Below, piece after piece: positions 34,340 to 42,774 of a stretch of DNA of 64,000 nt; position 1 is the stretch's first letter, and each line of letters begins with the position of its first letter. Made by a program: the position numbers and the translations under genes. This stretch comes from an uncultured Flavobacteriaceae bacterium. GTDB taxonomy: Bacteria; Bacteroidota; Bacteroidia; Flavobacteriales; Flavobacteriaceae. Under the pieces are notes generated by a model. That model was not told the origin of the DNA. It saw only the letters and a list, made by a program, of their open reading frames with translations, and ran no database searches. Location of the stretch: contig CANMFO010000008.1 in the NCBI GenBank assembly GCA_947497245.1, positions 106,361 through 170,360 of the forward strand. Reading direction: 5' to 3'.

Positions 34340-34924
34340 ATGAAAAAAAGGAGCTACTACATTTTGGGGCTATTCGTCTTTTTGCTTGCCTCCTGCTCCG
34401 AAAAGAATGGGGGCAATGTGCTCTTTCAAGAAAACGGTACGGACTGGTCGAAGAAGGGCGAAGCATCATGGACCTTTGACGGCAACGAACTTACTGGGAG
34501 CCCAATCGCCGGAGGCACAGGTTTCGTCATGACCCATGAAAGCTATTCCGATTTTGAACTGCAGCTCGAATTTATGCCGGACGACAAGGTAAATTCGGGA
34601 GTTTTTGTCCGTTGCAGGGATTATGAAATCTCCAATACGGATTGCTACGAGTTCAACATATGGGACCGCAATCCGAATCAAACCTACCGGACCGGGGGCA
34701 TCGTGACCCGTGCCTCCCCTATGGCCCAGGTGGAAACCAATAACAAATGGAGCACCTACAGGATCAAATGTGAAAAAAACCACATCCGGGCATGGGTAGA
34801 CGGTATCCTCACCGCCGATATTGAGAACGATGAGTTGGTAGAAGGCTATATCGGATTACAGGCGGCTGATTCGGGCCAGGTAAAGTTTCGCAACGTCAAA
34901 CTGATGGCGCTGGGGTCGGAATGA
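34340..34924 (+). CDS. DUF1080 (3-keto-disaccharide hydrolase-like) lipoprotein
   Basis: A 194-residue lipoprotein. The ATG at 34340 is chosen, since it begins the signal (MKKRSYYILGLFVFLLASC, lipobox LASC) and a TATATTTA box at 34313-34320 would place the transcript start after the alternative ATG at 34325. The single domain is a concanavalin-like jelly roll of DUF1080: WTFDGNELTGSPIAGG, DFELQLEFMPDDKVNSGVFV, YEFNIWDRNP and a terminal GYIGLQAADSGQVKFRNVKL are the family landmarks. Some members hydrolyse 3-keto-glycosides made by GFO/IDH-type oxidoreductases. No such oxidoreductase is adjacent, so the activity here is uncertain. Confidence 0.86.
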   Translation: MKKRSYYILGLFVFLLASCSEKNGGNVLFQENGTDWSKKGEASWTFDGNELTGSPIAGGTGFVMTHESYSDFELQLEFMPDDKVNSGVFVRCRDYEISNTDCYEFNIWDRNPNQTYRTGGIVTRASPMAQVETNNKWSTYRIKCEKNHIRAWVDGILTADIENDELVEGYIGLQAADSGQVKFRNVKLMALGSE

Positions 34925-35021
34925 ATGAAATACCCCCCTTCGATGGCCCCGGATGGGAAGACCATTATCGGACGGATGGTGCAGGGACCAACGCGAACGG
35001 GGCATTCCGGGTATACCGAGT

Positions 35022-36089
35022 TCAGTACTTGTTGTGCCTCCTTTGCTTTTGGAAGCTTTTGATCATTTTGCCCAAGTCTTTGTCCTTCTTTCTCCGTTCT
35101 TCCACACTTGATTCAAAATGGGCCCTTTCCCGCTCTATTTTTTGAAAGTTGGCGTAGGAGTCCGCATCAATTTCACCCTTGGCCACCGCTTCCAATATGG
35201 CACATCCTTGTTCGTTGCTGTGGGTACAGTTTTTGAACTTACAATTTTGGGAGCGTTCGATAATCGTATCAAATGTTATCTGAAGTCCCTGGACCGTATC
35301 GGTAATGCCCACTTCCCGCATTCCGGGATTGTCGATTACCACCCCACCACTTTCCAGGACGAGCAATTCCCTATGACTGGTCGTGTGTTTTCCCCTGTCA
35401 ATACTTTGACTGATCGCAGCGGTACGCATGGATTCCCTGCCTGTCATTTTGTTCAATAGCGTTGATTTTCCTACACCTGATGAACCTAATAGACAATAGG
35501 TTTTTCCCTTGGTCATGATCGTTTTTACCGTATCCGATCCAGTATCGGATAAATTGCTGATGGCTATAATGGGAACTCCCTTGATCCGTTCTTTTATTTG
35601 GTCCTGCAGGGTTTTTAGGTCCTTGGCATCCAACAGATCTATTTTGCTGAGAATGATGATGGGTGCCACCTGGGAAGCATTGCAGAGGGTCAGATACCGT
35701 TCCAATCGGTTGAGGTTAAAGTCCCTATTGACCGACTGCACAATTAGGCCATAATCAATATTTGCGGCAATGATTTGTTTTTGACCCGTTTGTCCGACCG
35801 CTTGCCGTTCTAGGACGGAGTGTCTAGGATAGATAGAGTGGATCAGTGCTTTCCCCGTATCGTATTCGGAAATGGCGACCCAATCCCCGACCACTGGAAG
35901 GTCGTACCGACTTTCGGCGGTAAACCTTAGGTTGCCGATAAGCTCGCAGTCAAATTCATTGGTATCGGTCTTTACCACATATCGGTCCTTGTGTTCGGAA
36001 ATAACGCGACCGATATTGAAGGAATCCATATTTTGATCCTTTCGGCACTTTTCCAAACGGGTATTGTATCCTAAATCTTCGAGTGTCAT
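35022..36089 (-). CDS. rsgA: Ribosome small-subunit-dependent GTPase A (RsgA, circularly permuted)
   Basis: A 355-residue GTPase that checks late 30S subunit maturation. The circular permutation is visible: an N-terminal OB-fold (about 20-95), then G4 (ILSKIDLLDA, about 155), later G1 (LGSSGVGKSTLLN, about 207-219), then G3 (DNPGMREVG, about 253), and the C-terminal zinc site CKFKNCTHSNEQGCAI (about 281-296). The extra about 20 N-terminal residues (TLEDLGYNTRLEK) are found in one clade of the family; other Bacteroidota genes of this type coexist with a shorter RsgA. It is the only obvious housekeeping gene inside the block of exported hydrolases. Confidence 0.93.
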   Translation of the reverse strand: MTLEDLGYNTRLEKCRKDQNMDSFNIGRVISEHKDRYVVKTDTNEFDCELIGNLRFTAESRYDLPVVGDWVAISEYDTGKALIHSIYPRHSVLERQAVGQTGQKQIIAANIDYGLIVQSVNRDFNLNRLERYLTLCNASQVAPIIILSKIDLLDAKDLKTLQDQIKERIKGVPIIAISNLSDTGSDTVKTIMTKGKTYCLLGSSGVGKSTLLNKMTGRESMRTAAISQSIDRGKHTTSHRELLVLESGGVVIDNPGMREVGITDTVQGLQITFDTIIERSQNCKFKNCTHSNEQGCAILEAVAKGEIDADSYANFQKIERERAHFESSVEERRKKDKDLGKMIKSFQKQRRHNKY

Positions 36090-36190
36090 TTTTTCTTTTT
36101 ATGCGTATTGGAGCGGTCCGCTTCTTCCGACCTGTTTTGCTCCTTGGTCAAATGGGCACCTTTCCGTTTCCTCCAGACGGTTGTCGGGGC

Positions 36191-37807
36191 TTATTTTTCT
36201 TCAAACAAGAACCAGCTCCCAGGGTCTAAAACCACTTTGTCCGGTTTACCGGCCACCTTGATCTCATAGGTTTTGGAGGGCATATCGACAAATATGGTCT
36301 TCAGGATGGTACCATCACCATGGACAATGCCGATATCCAAGGGGAATTGGAAGGAGGCATGCTCCTGTACCTGCTGTACAGAAATCCTGAGCGTCCCTTT
36401 TTTATAGGTCCAATTCCATTGCAGTTCAGGATGTCCTTTTGTGAACAACCATTGTTTGAAGAAATCCTCCAGGGCGTCTCCTGAAACGGATTCCATGATG
36501 GCCCTAAAATCGGCTGTTGTCGCGTTTGCATTCCTATAGGTTTGGTAATACGCCCGAACCCCCTTCCAGAAGACTTCATCGCCCAGGCGGTGTCTTAGCA
36601 TGTTTAAAACCCAACTCCCCTTTTCATAGGTGTTGATACTGAGCACCTTCATGGGGTCTTTGATGGTATGGTCAATAACCGGTGATGGGTTCTTTTGGTA
36701 ATATTCGATTATCGACTTTCGATCCAGCTGTAGCTCTTCTTTTCTTTTGCCATTGCCATAAACCGACTCTTGGTACAGGATCGTAAAATAGGTGGCAAAC
36801 CCTTCGCTTAACCAAACGTGGTTCCAGCTATTTTCCGTAGCTGAATTGCCGAACCATTGATGGGCGATCTCATGGGCGATCAGGCCTTCAACCTCGTTTT
36901 TTCCGGTCACGGAATTTTCAAAATAGGAGATGGTTCCCGCATTTTCGAGTCCCCCCCATTGTGTTTTCGCCTGCATATTGGCTAATTTGGCATAGGAATA
37001 GGGGCCGATATGATCTACAAAATAGGATAGGACCTCCTTGGCCACTCCATAGTCCGAGAAACCGTCCAACCTGTTTTCGGGATATACCCATGCGGTCACT
37101 GGAATTTCTCCGACCATTCCCAACAGTTTCGTTGCGAAGTTGGTAACCCCGATGGTAACGACTTTCATGGCAACGGGAGCGGTCTCTTGGTAGCTGGTCA
37201 GCTTTCTTCCGTTGCCCAGATTGCTCTCTTCTATTTTTTTTCCAGTGGCCACCACGTCGTAGTGATCCGGTGCCGTAATCCTAAATTCGACAGTTGCTTT
37301 GTCGTAGGGGTGATCCACACACGGAAGCCAATGCCGGGCCAGATTGGGCCAGTTATCACCAAAGAAGGAACGTCGTCCGAACTTTGTGGTGTCAATGACC
37401 AGGCCCCGCTCCGGAACGCCACGATACTGCACCTTGTACGTCCTGGTACTTGCCCCTTTTGGTTTGGGGGAAATGACAATTTTATCTCCCGAATGGGTAT
37501 AATCCGCCTCGGTATCCCCCTCGAAGACCCCGGTGAGCTCCATTCCGAATTCCCCGGATTTACCGACGAGATCCAGGGCAAAATCCTTAACCTCATTATC
37601 GAAACCCACCGTGATCGACGATTCCCCCACAATTTCATTGTTCAGGTCGTTCAAGGATAGGTCGAATACATAGTGCTTCACGTCGGCCGATTCGTTTCTT
37701 GGATACCCATCTTGCCCATGTCCCAAAGCCATACATATAAGAAGGCCTGCCCATACTATGGGATAGTAGGCAATCCAGTGCGGTCTTTGACAATTGTTCA
37801 ATTCCAT
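36191..37807 (-). CDS. Exported M1 family zinc aminopeptidase
   Basis: A 538-residue metallopeptidase with an N-terminal signal or anchor (about residues 12-31), shorter than the 850-residue PepN type. Domains: the saddle-shaped beta domain (about 40-245), then the thermolysin-like catalytic domain. Landmarks: the exopeptidase loop GGLEN (285-289, equivalent to GAMEN), the zinc site His312-Glu313-x2-His316 in HEIAHQWFG, and the third ligand Glu335 in WLSEGFATY. Only a short C-terminal beta sandwich follows. Family role: removal of N-terminal amino acids from peptides in the periplasm. Ten nt separate its start from the stop of the upstream SMP-30 gene, so they are likely one unit. Confidence 0.92.
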   Translation of the reverse strand: MELNNCQRPHWIAYYPIVWAGLLICMALGHGQDGYPRNESADVKHYVFDLSLNDLNNEIVGESSITVGFDNEVKDFALDLVGKSGEFGMELTGVFEGDTEADYTHSGDKIVISPKPKGASTRTYKVQYRGVPERGLVIDTTKFGRRSFFGDNWPNLARHWLPCVDHPYDKATVEFRITAPDHYDVVATGKKIEESNLGNGRKLTSYQETAPVAMKVVTIGVTNFATKLLGMVGEIPVTAWVYPENRLDGFSDYGVAKEVLSYFVDHIGPYSYAKLANMQAKTQWGGLENAGTISYFENSVTGKNEVEGLIAHEIAHQWFGNSATENSWNHVWLSEGFATYFTILYQESVYGNGKRKEELQLDRKSIIEYYQKNPSPVIDHTIKDPMKVLSINTYEKGSWVLNMLRHRLGDEVFWKGVRAYYQTYRNANATTADFRAIMESVSGDALEDFFKQWLFTKGHPELQWNWTYKKGTLRISVQQVQEHASFQFPLDIGIVHGDGTILKTIFVDMPSKTYEIKVAGKPDKVVLDPGSWFLFEEK

Positions 37808-37817
37808 TTTTCCGGAT

Positions 37818-38717
37818 TTACCGTATTCCGTTAACGTTCATTTGCAAGGTATAAACGGCGTCCATCGCCGTAATGAAGAGTGTGCGCTGTCCAGGTCCGC
37901 CGAAAGTAACATTGGCCGTCCATTTTTCCCCTGTTACGATGTGCTCTATCTGTTCACCTTTCTTGTTGAAGACGATCACCCCATCCCCGGTGAGGTATAG
38001 GTTGCCTTTGTTATCCAACGTCATTCCATCGGATCCCATGGGGCAGAACAGTTTTCTATTGTCCAGGCCGGCGTCGGTATTTATGGTAAAGGAATAGGTT
38101 TTTTTATCGCCGATATCAGCAACATATAGCGTTTTTCCATCGGCACTGCCAACAATGCCATTGGGCTGTACCAGGTCATCGGCCACAATCCGTACCTTTC
38201 CCGTGTCCGGAGTGAGGTAGTACACCCGCTGTTGTTCGATTTCCGGTTCGGTATGTGTCCAGTACGGTCTTTTGTAAAAAGGGTCGGTAAAATAGATACC
38301 GCCTTTGGAGTCGACCCATAAATCGTTGGGACCGTTGAGTTTCTTCCCTTCAAAATCTTCCAATAACACGGTCACGTTCTTTTCCGGACCAATGCGCCAC
38401 AGTTGGTTTTTTTCATCGGCGCAGGCCAAAAGGTTCCCGGAATGATCGAAATATAGCCCATTAGCGCGACCTGATGGCTCCATGTACACGGAAACGGAAT
38501 TATCCGCCGCATCCCATTTGATTATGCGGTCGTTCGGTTGATCTGTGAAGAAAACGTTGCCCTCGCCATCGACGGCCGGCCCCTCTGTAAAGGAGTAACC
38601 CTCCGCTACTAGGGTGAGTTCGGCTCCCTTTGCAATGATGTCCGATTGTTGGGCTTGGCAGGAAGCGGTACCCAGAACCAGCAGGACAATCGGTAAAAAT
38701 ACATTTTTGGTCCTCAT
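37818..38717 (-). CDS. Secreted SMP-30/gluconolactonase-like beta-propeller
   Basis: A 299-residue six-bladed propeller of the SMP-30/Gluconolaconase/LRE family with a signal peptide (about 1-22). Seen: FTEGPAVDGEGNVFFTDQP with the metal-binding Glu (about 42-60), GPNDLWVDSKGGIYFTDP (about 129-146), VQPNGIVGSADGKTLYVAD (about 185-203) and a closing GSDGMTLDNKGNLYLTGDG. The Glu, Asn and Asp calcium/zinc ligands of lactonases are present. It probably hydrolyses a sugar or other lactone in the periplasm. It is placed directly between the D-aminoacylase-like and M1 genes, all leftward with gaps of 10-18 nt, an apparent three-gene operon. Confidence 0.88.
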   Translation of the reverse strand: MRTKNVFLPIVLLVLGTASCQAQQSDIIAKGAELTLVAEGYSFTEGPAVDGEGNVFFTDQPNDRIIKWDAADNSVSVYMEPSGRANGLYFDHSGNLLACADEKNQLWRIGPEKNVTVLLEDFEGKKLNGPNDLWVDSKGGIYFTDPFYKRPYWTHTEPEIEQQRVYYLTPDTGKVRIVADDLVQPNGIVGSADGKTLYVADIGDKKTYSFTINTDAGLDNRKLFCPMGSDGMTLDNKGNLYLTGDGVIVFNKKGEQIEHIVTGEKWTANVTFGGPGQRTLFITAMDAVYTLQMNVNGIR

Positions 38718-38735
38718 ATCTATAGATTTGTATTG

Positions 38736-40385
38736 TCAATTTTTCTTCCAACCGGGCCCTCTTATGACCCTTCCGGGAAAGGAGCCGGTATGGCGCCCTT
38801 TTTTCAATACCGCCGTGCCGTTTACGAATACGTATTGCATACCCGTGGCATATTGATGGGGCTTTTCAAAGGTAGCATTGTCTTGGATCTTCCCTGCATC
38901 GAACAGCACCACATCGGCGTAGTAGCCTGCTTGGAGCGCACCGCGTTTTTCAATGTTCAGATTGGTTGCCGGAAGTGTGGTCAATTTGTAAATGGCCTCC
39001 TCGAGGCCAATTATTTTCTCTTCCCTAACATATTTTCCCAAAAGCCTGGCAAAGGACCCATATGCCCTGGGATGCGTACTTTGTTCCAAAAATACCCCTT
39101 CGTTGGTATAGGATCCGGCATCGGAACAAATGCCCATATATGGGAGGGCCAGTTTCTTTTTGATGTTGTCTTCCGACATCGAGAAATAGACCACCTGAAT
39201 CCTACTGTCATCTTCATATATCAGGTCTACGAGGGTCTCGTTGGCCGATTGGTTCCGTTCCGCGGCTACCTCGGCCAAGGTGTTTCCGATCAAGTTCCTC
39301 ATGGCCTTGTTTCGAAAGCCCACCAAAAGAATTTTATCCGGAGGTACATGAAAATCAATTTCATCCATCATTTTTTGGCGCTGTTTTGGATCTTCGATCA
39401 ATTTCATGGTGGCACTATGTCCCCCTTCCTTGGCCCATTTTGGAAGTACGACATTAAGTCCGGTAGAACTCGCGTTGTACATGTACATATCCGTTGTGAT
39501 GGAAAGTCCGCCTTCCCTGGCATTATCGACCAGTCGGATCGCTTCGTCCAGCAAATCCCAATTGGCATTGCCCGAGGCTTTAAAATGATAGATTTCAGAA
39601 CGAATGTCCGCTTCATCCGCAATTTCGATCAATTCCTGTACCGCTTCCAACAGTCCCCCTTCCTCATCGCGGATATGCGAGATGTACATACCGTTGTATT
39701 CCGATACGACCTTGGCCAGTTCAATGATCTCATCGGTCTTCGCATGGCCGCTGGGCACATAGATCAAGGAAGTCGAAAGTCCCATAGCACCTTCTTCCAT
39801 CGCCTGCCTTGTCAGCAATTTCATAGTATCCAATTCCGCTTCCGTGGGGCGGCGGTTTTCGTAGCCCATCACATATTGTCTCAAGGTTCCATTGCCAACA
39901 AAAGAGGCGATATTGGTCGACACCCCCTTCTTTTCCAAAAAGTCCAAATAACCACCCAGACTCGACCAGGACACCTCATAGGTGATATCTTCCTGCCCCT
40001 CCCGCATCTCCCGCTTCATAAATTCGTTGAGCGGTCCCATGGAGTGACCCTCGCCCATTACCTCCAAGGTAACCCCTTGCCTGATATCCCCTTGGGATCG
40101 GCCATCCTCGATCAGCGACTCGTTGGCCCAGCTCAGCATATTTATGAACCCGGGGGCCACAACAAGTCCGGTTGCATCAATCTCCTCTTTGCCCATGGCA
40201 TCTTCCAAGGGACCAATGGCCGCTATGGTGTCGGCATTGATACCGATATCGCCCCTATAGGAGGTTTTTCCGGAACCGTCGACAATCTGTCCGTTTTTGA
40301 TCAGGACATCATAGGTTTCTCCTGAAGCACATCCCATGAGGATACATAGAAGTACGATACAAGATGGAAGTTTTAGATTCTTCAT
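38736..40385 (-). CDS. N-acyl-D-amino-acid deacylase-like amidohydrolase lipoprotein
   Basis: A protein of about 549 residues with a lipobox near the start (LCILMGC); the ATG at 40385 is preferred over one 8 codons earlier. It has the D-aminoacylase composite fold: an N-terminal sandwich (DVLIKNGQIVDGSGK), then the TIM barrel. Later metal ligands are seen in YISHIRDEE and EIYHFKASG, and the general base region in GICSDAG. The usual first-strand HxH is absent: the position reads GFINMLSWANES. In Alcaligenes D-aminoacylase the tightly bound zinc uses later residues, so activity is possible but unproven. Upstream gene of the SMP-30/M1 operon. Confidence 0.85.
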   Translation of the reverse strand: MKNLKLPSCIVLLCILMGCASGETYDVLIKNGQIVDGSGKTSYRGDIGINADTIAAIGPLEDAMGKEEIDATGLVVAPGFINMLSWANESLIEDGRSQGDIRQGVTLEVMGEGHSMGPLNEFMKREMREGQEDITYEVSWSSLGGYLDFLEKKGVSTNIASFVGNGTLRQYVMGYENRRPTEAELDTMKLLTRQAMEEGAMGLSTSLIYVPSGHAKTDEIIELAKVVSEYNGMYISHIRDEEGGLLEAVQELIEIADEADIRSEIYHFKASGNANWDLLDEAIRLVDNAREGGLSITTDMYMYNASSTGLNVVLPKWAKEGGHSATMKLIEDPKQRQKMMDEIDFHVPPDKILLVGFRNKAMRNLIGNTLAEVAAERNQSANETLVDLIYEDDSRIQVVYFSMSEDNIKKKLALPYMGICSDAGSYTNEGVFLEQSTHPRAYGSFARLLGKYVREEKIIGLEEAIYKLTTLPATNLNIEKRGALQAGYYADVVLFDAGKIQDNATFEKPHQYATGMQYVFVNGTAVLKKGRHTGSFPGRVIRGPGWKKN

Positions 40386-40505
40386 TGATGTTACGGTCTT
40401 TACTGTCATTGCCGTGGTAATTTAGTCAAAAAGAAAATCAATACCTACCGTATGCAGTCTGTGCTATCAGAAAGTTTTTCCATATTGGTTCCAAGAAAGG
40501 ACATC

Positions 40506-41606
40506 TTATCGGCCTTTGACAAAGGCCCGTTTCCTGATTTGGAAATAGGTATCGACCGAAAAGGTAAAAAAAGCCACGGGAATAAAAAATTCCTTATACT
40601 CGGTCAGTGTCCAATCACGTACGATTGGATCGATGATACCGGGATTGGCCAAAAAAACAAGTTGTTGCAGTATCAAGTAGCAGAGGAGCAGCCAAATCAT
40701 ATTTTTTTCGACCTTATCCGTTACGAACTTAGCGGTTACGGCCAATACGATTATACATCCAAAGAAAGTAATTTGGGTAAAAGCAATGTCCCACATGTCA
40801 AAGTTGAAGGAAAAAGCCGCGGCGGCCACTACCATAATATAGGGCCTGGGTATGGCCATCCTTAAGAAGTGGTTTGGAATCTTATCCGCGTACAGCAGTC
40901 CCAGAAACGGCAGGGCGATCAAAAGGAAAAAGGAGCCGCCGTAATATAGGTTTTCCGCGGCTCCGGTGAAGAAATTGTGAAAATTGAACTCCATTTGATC
41001 ATTATTTACAAAAGCTGCGGGAGACTCAAAATGGAAAACCCGTTGCAACCAGGAAATCTCCTCCATGGCAATCACGAAGAGCAACAGGAAATAGAACAGC
41101 AATAGGGCCTTAAAAGTGGTTTGGCCCTTCAGGAACCTTGAAAATTTTATCACCGAGGCCAGAAAAATAGCAGCGGCCGAAAAAAGAAGGAGCGCCGAAA
41201 CCCATTCCAGAATTCGATCCTCACGGGAAAGTCCATTGAACGCCCTACTCCAGGTCAATGCAAGCAGAAGGAAAAAGACCGAGAAGGCGTAGGTGGTAAA
41301 AATACCCATTTTGGCAATTTCCCTTCTTCCAATTACCCGGTTCGGGGACGGGGAGCCATTCCGGGGCAAGAGTGGTATCGAGGGACGGTTTGTTCCAATG
41401 AACCCACGGGCAATTGCCAGGACTGAAACAAAAATCAAAAAACTGCGGACCAAATGGTCCATATCGAATGTGGGCACACCCTCTTCCAAGGGATTTTTTT
41501 CAAAATGGAAGATATCCGCCACCAATATCAGGACAATGCCCAAAACTCCTAGAAGAATAAATACAAAATTTTTGATCTTGGTAGGACTTTTGGGTATTCG
41601 GCTCAT
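40506..41606 (-). CDS. Polytopic membrane protein of unknown function
   Basis: A 366-residue inner-membrane protein with about ten predicted helices and short loops, for example VFILLGVLGIVLILVADIF (about 13-31), ALLLFYFLLLFVIAMEEISW (about 165-184) and YIMVVAAAAFSFNFDMWDIA (about 250-269). A conserved-looking EEISWLQ near 182 and FNFHNFF near 211 may be functional. I do not recognise a family. It stands alone, with an AT-rich upstream region that carries a perfect TGCAAATTTGCA palindrome (41653-41664) about 46 nt before the start. Confidence 0.6.
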   Translation of the reverse strand: MSRIPKSPTKIKNFVFILLGVLGIVLILVADIFHFEKNPLEEGVPTFDMDHLVRSFLIFVSVLAIARGFIGTNRPSIPLLPRNGSPSPNRVIGRREIAKMGIFTTYAFSVFFLLLALTWSRAFNGLSREDRILEWVSALLLFSAAAIFLASVIKFSRFLKGQTTFKALLLFYFLLLFVIAMEEISWLQRVFHFESPAAFVNNDQMEFNFHNFFTGAAENLYYGGSFFLLIALPFLGLLYADKIPNHFLRMAIPRPYIMVVAAAAFSFNFDMWDIAFTQITFFGCIIVLAVTAKFVTDKVEKNMIWLLLCYLILQQLVFLANPGIIDPIVRDWTLTEYKEFFIPVAFFTFSVDTYFQIRKRAFVKGR

Positions 41607-41887
41607 TGAAATTAAAAATTTGTAAACATTAACTTAACCAAAAGTTAACGATTGCAAATTTGCACGATTTTTTTAGATTTTACCAAAAAAGGATTGAAAA
41701 GTGATAGGGCAACGAACCCGTTCCAGCATTGGACGGTACCAAACGGCAGGATGGTGCGACCGGGCTCGGCATGGAAACTGTTTTGAGTTGGGGGTGGGGC
41801 CCTTTCAAGGATGCTGGGCAGCACTCAAATGGTAGCACTTAGGTTGTGCACTTTGGGGAGTGGTCACGGATAGGTGGAACATCGGCC
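41607..41887. other. 281-nt intergenic region, AT-rich near one gene, GC-rich near the other
   Basis: No gene is supported. The half next to the membrane-protein gene contains a TGCAAATTTGCA palindrome and a TTAACCAAAAGTTAA near-dyad. The other half holds a loose inverted repeat (TTGAGT at 41783-41788 against ACTCAA at 41823-41828). No T-run typical of a terminator is seen. Confidence 0.45.
41653..41664. promoter_or_regulatory. Perfect 12-bp palindrome TGCAAATTTGCA, candidate operator
   Basis: It lies about 46 nt upstream of the start of the membrane-protein gene (41606), within an AT-rich stretch where the promoter is expected. A dyad here could bind a dimeric regulator; no matching regulator gene is next door. 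Confidence 0.35.
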
Positions 41888-42721
41888 CTACAGCCTGTCC
41901 AAATACTGCATATTGTGTCGCATACTCTCCAGAGGGGTACTTGCGTATTCCTCTTGCTCAATAAAAATGTGCTTCACTCCAGAAGCGCGTTGCTGTGCCA
42001 TCATGGTAGGAATGTCCAGCCCGCCCTTTCCGAATTCTGTACTTTGTTTTTTCGACATATCCATATCCTTTAGATGCCAAAGCGGGAAACGTCCGGGATA
42101 TTTTTTAAAATAGTCCAACGGATCTTTTCCACCCACAATGACCCAGCCTAGGTCCAATTCCATGTGAACGAGCCCAGGTTCGGTCTGGTCCATTAGAACG
42201 TCGTAGAGTACGGTCCCGTTCTCCGATTCAAACTCATATTCATGATTGTGGTAGCCAAATTTCAATCCTAGCTTTCTACAAGCCTCCCCTGCTTTATTAA
42301 AGGCTTCGGCAACCTTTTTGTAGTTGTCGACGGTTTGCCCCCTACTCGGCATGGACGAGCAGATCAGGTATTCCTGTCCGGAGGCAACGGCCTCTTCCAT
42401 GGTCTTTTCAAATTGGTCATCCAAGGCCACATGACCACTTACAAGCTGCATTCCCAGATCGTCGCAGGCTTTCTTCATCTCCTTTGGGGACAGCCCGTAA
42501 TAATGTCCTTTTCTACTGCGCGCGGATTCTATTTCCAGAATGCCTATGGCCGCTATCTTTTCCAAGGTACCCAGGGCATCTTTGGCCATTTCGTCGCGGA
42601 AGGAGAACAGCTGTACCCCAAATTTCGACTCTTTTCCACTGGCCAATGTCACCGAGGGAAGCAGTACGGCTCCAAGGGCCAAGGCTCCTGATTGAAATAG
42701 AAAGTCCCTTCTTTTCCTCAT
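41888..42721 (-). CDS. Sugar phosphate isomerase/epimerase-like TIM barrel with export signal
   Basis: A 277-residue xylose-isomerase-like TIM barrel. The start RKRRDFLFQSGALALGAVLLP has a twin-arginine followed by a hydrophobic stretch, so export by Tat with or without lipid attachment is likely. Seen: GVQLFSFRDEMAKDALGTLE on strand 1, MQLVSGHVAL (metal His), LKFGYHNHEYEFE (about 155-167, the NHxxE pattern), VHMELDLGWVIVGGKD (about 190-205) and LWHLKDMDMS. Metal ligands of this superfamily are therefore present. Substrate is unknown; relatives act on inositols, keto-sugars or hydroxypyruvate. Adjacent genes encode DUF3500 and a membrane protein, giving no pathway. Confidence 0.85.
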   Translation of the reverse strand: MRKRRDFLFQSGALALGAVLLPSVTLASGKESKFGVQLFSFRDEMAKDALGTLEKIAAIGILEIESARSRKGHYYGLSPKEMKKACDDLGMQLVSGHVALDDQFEKTMEEAVASGQEYLICSSMPSRGQTVDNYKKVAEAFNKAGEACRKLGLKFGYHNHEYEFESENGTVLYDVLMDQTEPGLVHMELDLGWVIVGGKDPLDYFKKYPGRFPLWHLKDMDMSKKQSTEFGKGGLDIPTMMAQQRASGVKHIFIEQEEYASTPLESMRHNMQYLDRL

Positions 42722-42774
42722 TTTTTTATCCTTTTAAAGGTTATGCGCATAATTTGTAGTGGCGCTTCTTGCGA

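Noticed and set aside
38733..40325. 530-codon open frame on the + strand opposite the D-aminoacylase-like gene
   Set aside because: Its composition is Phe-, Ile- and His-rich without any domain. It mirrors the well-supported minus-strand gene, so it is an antisense shadow.
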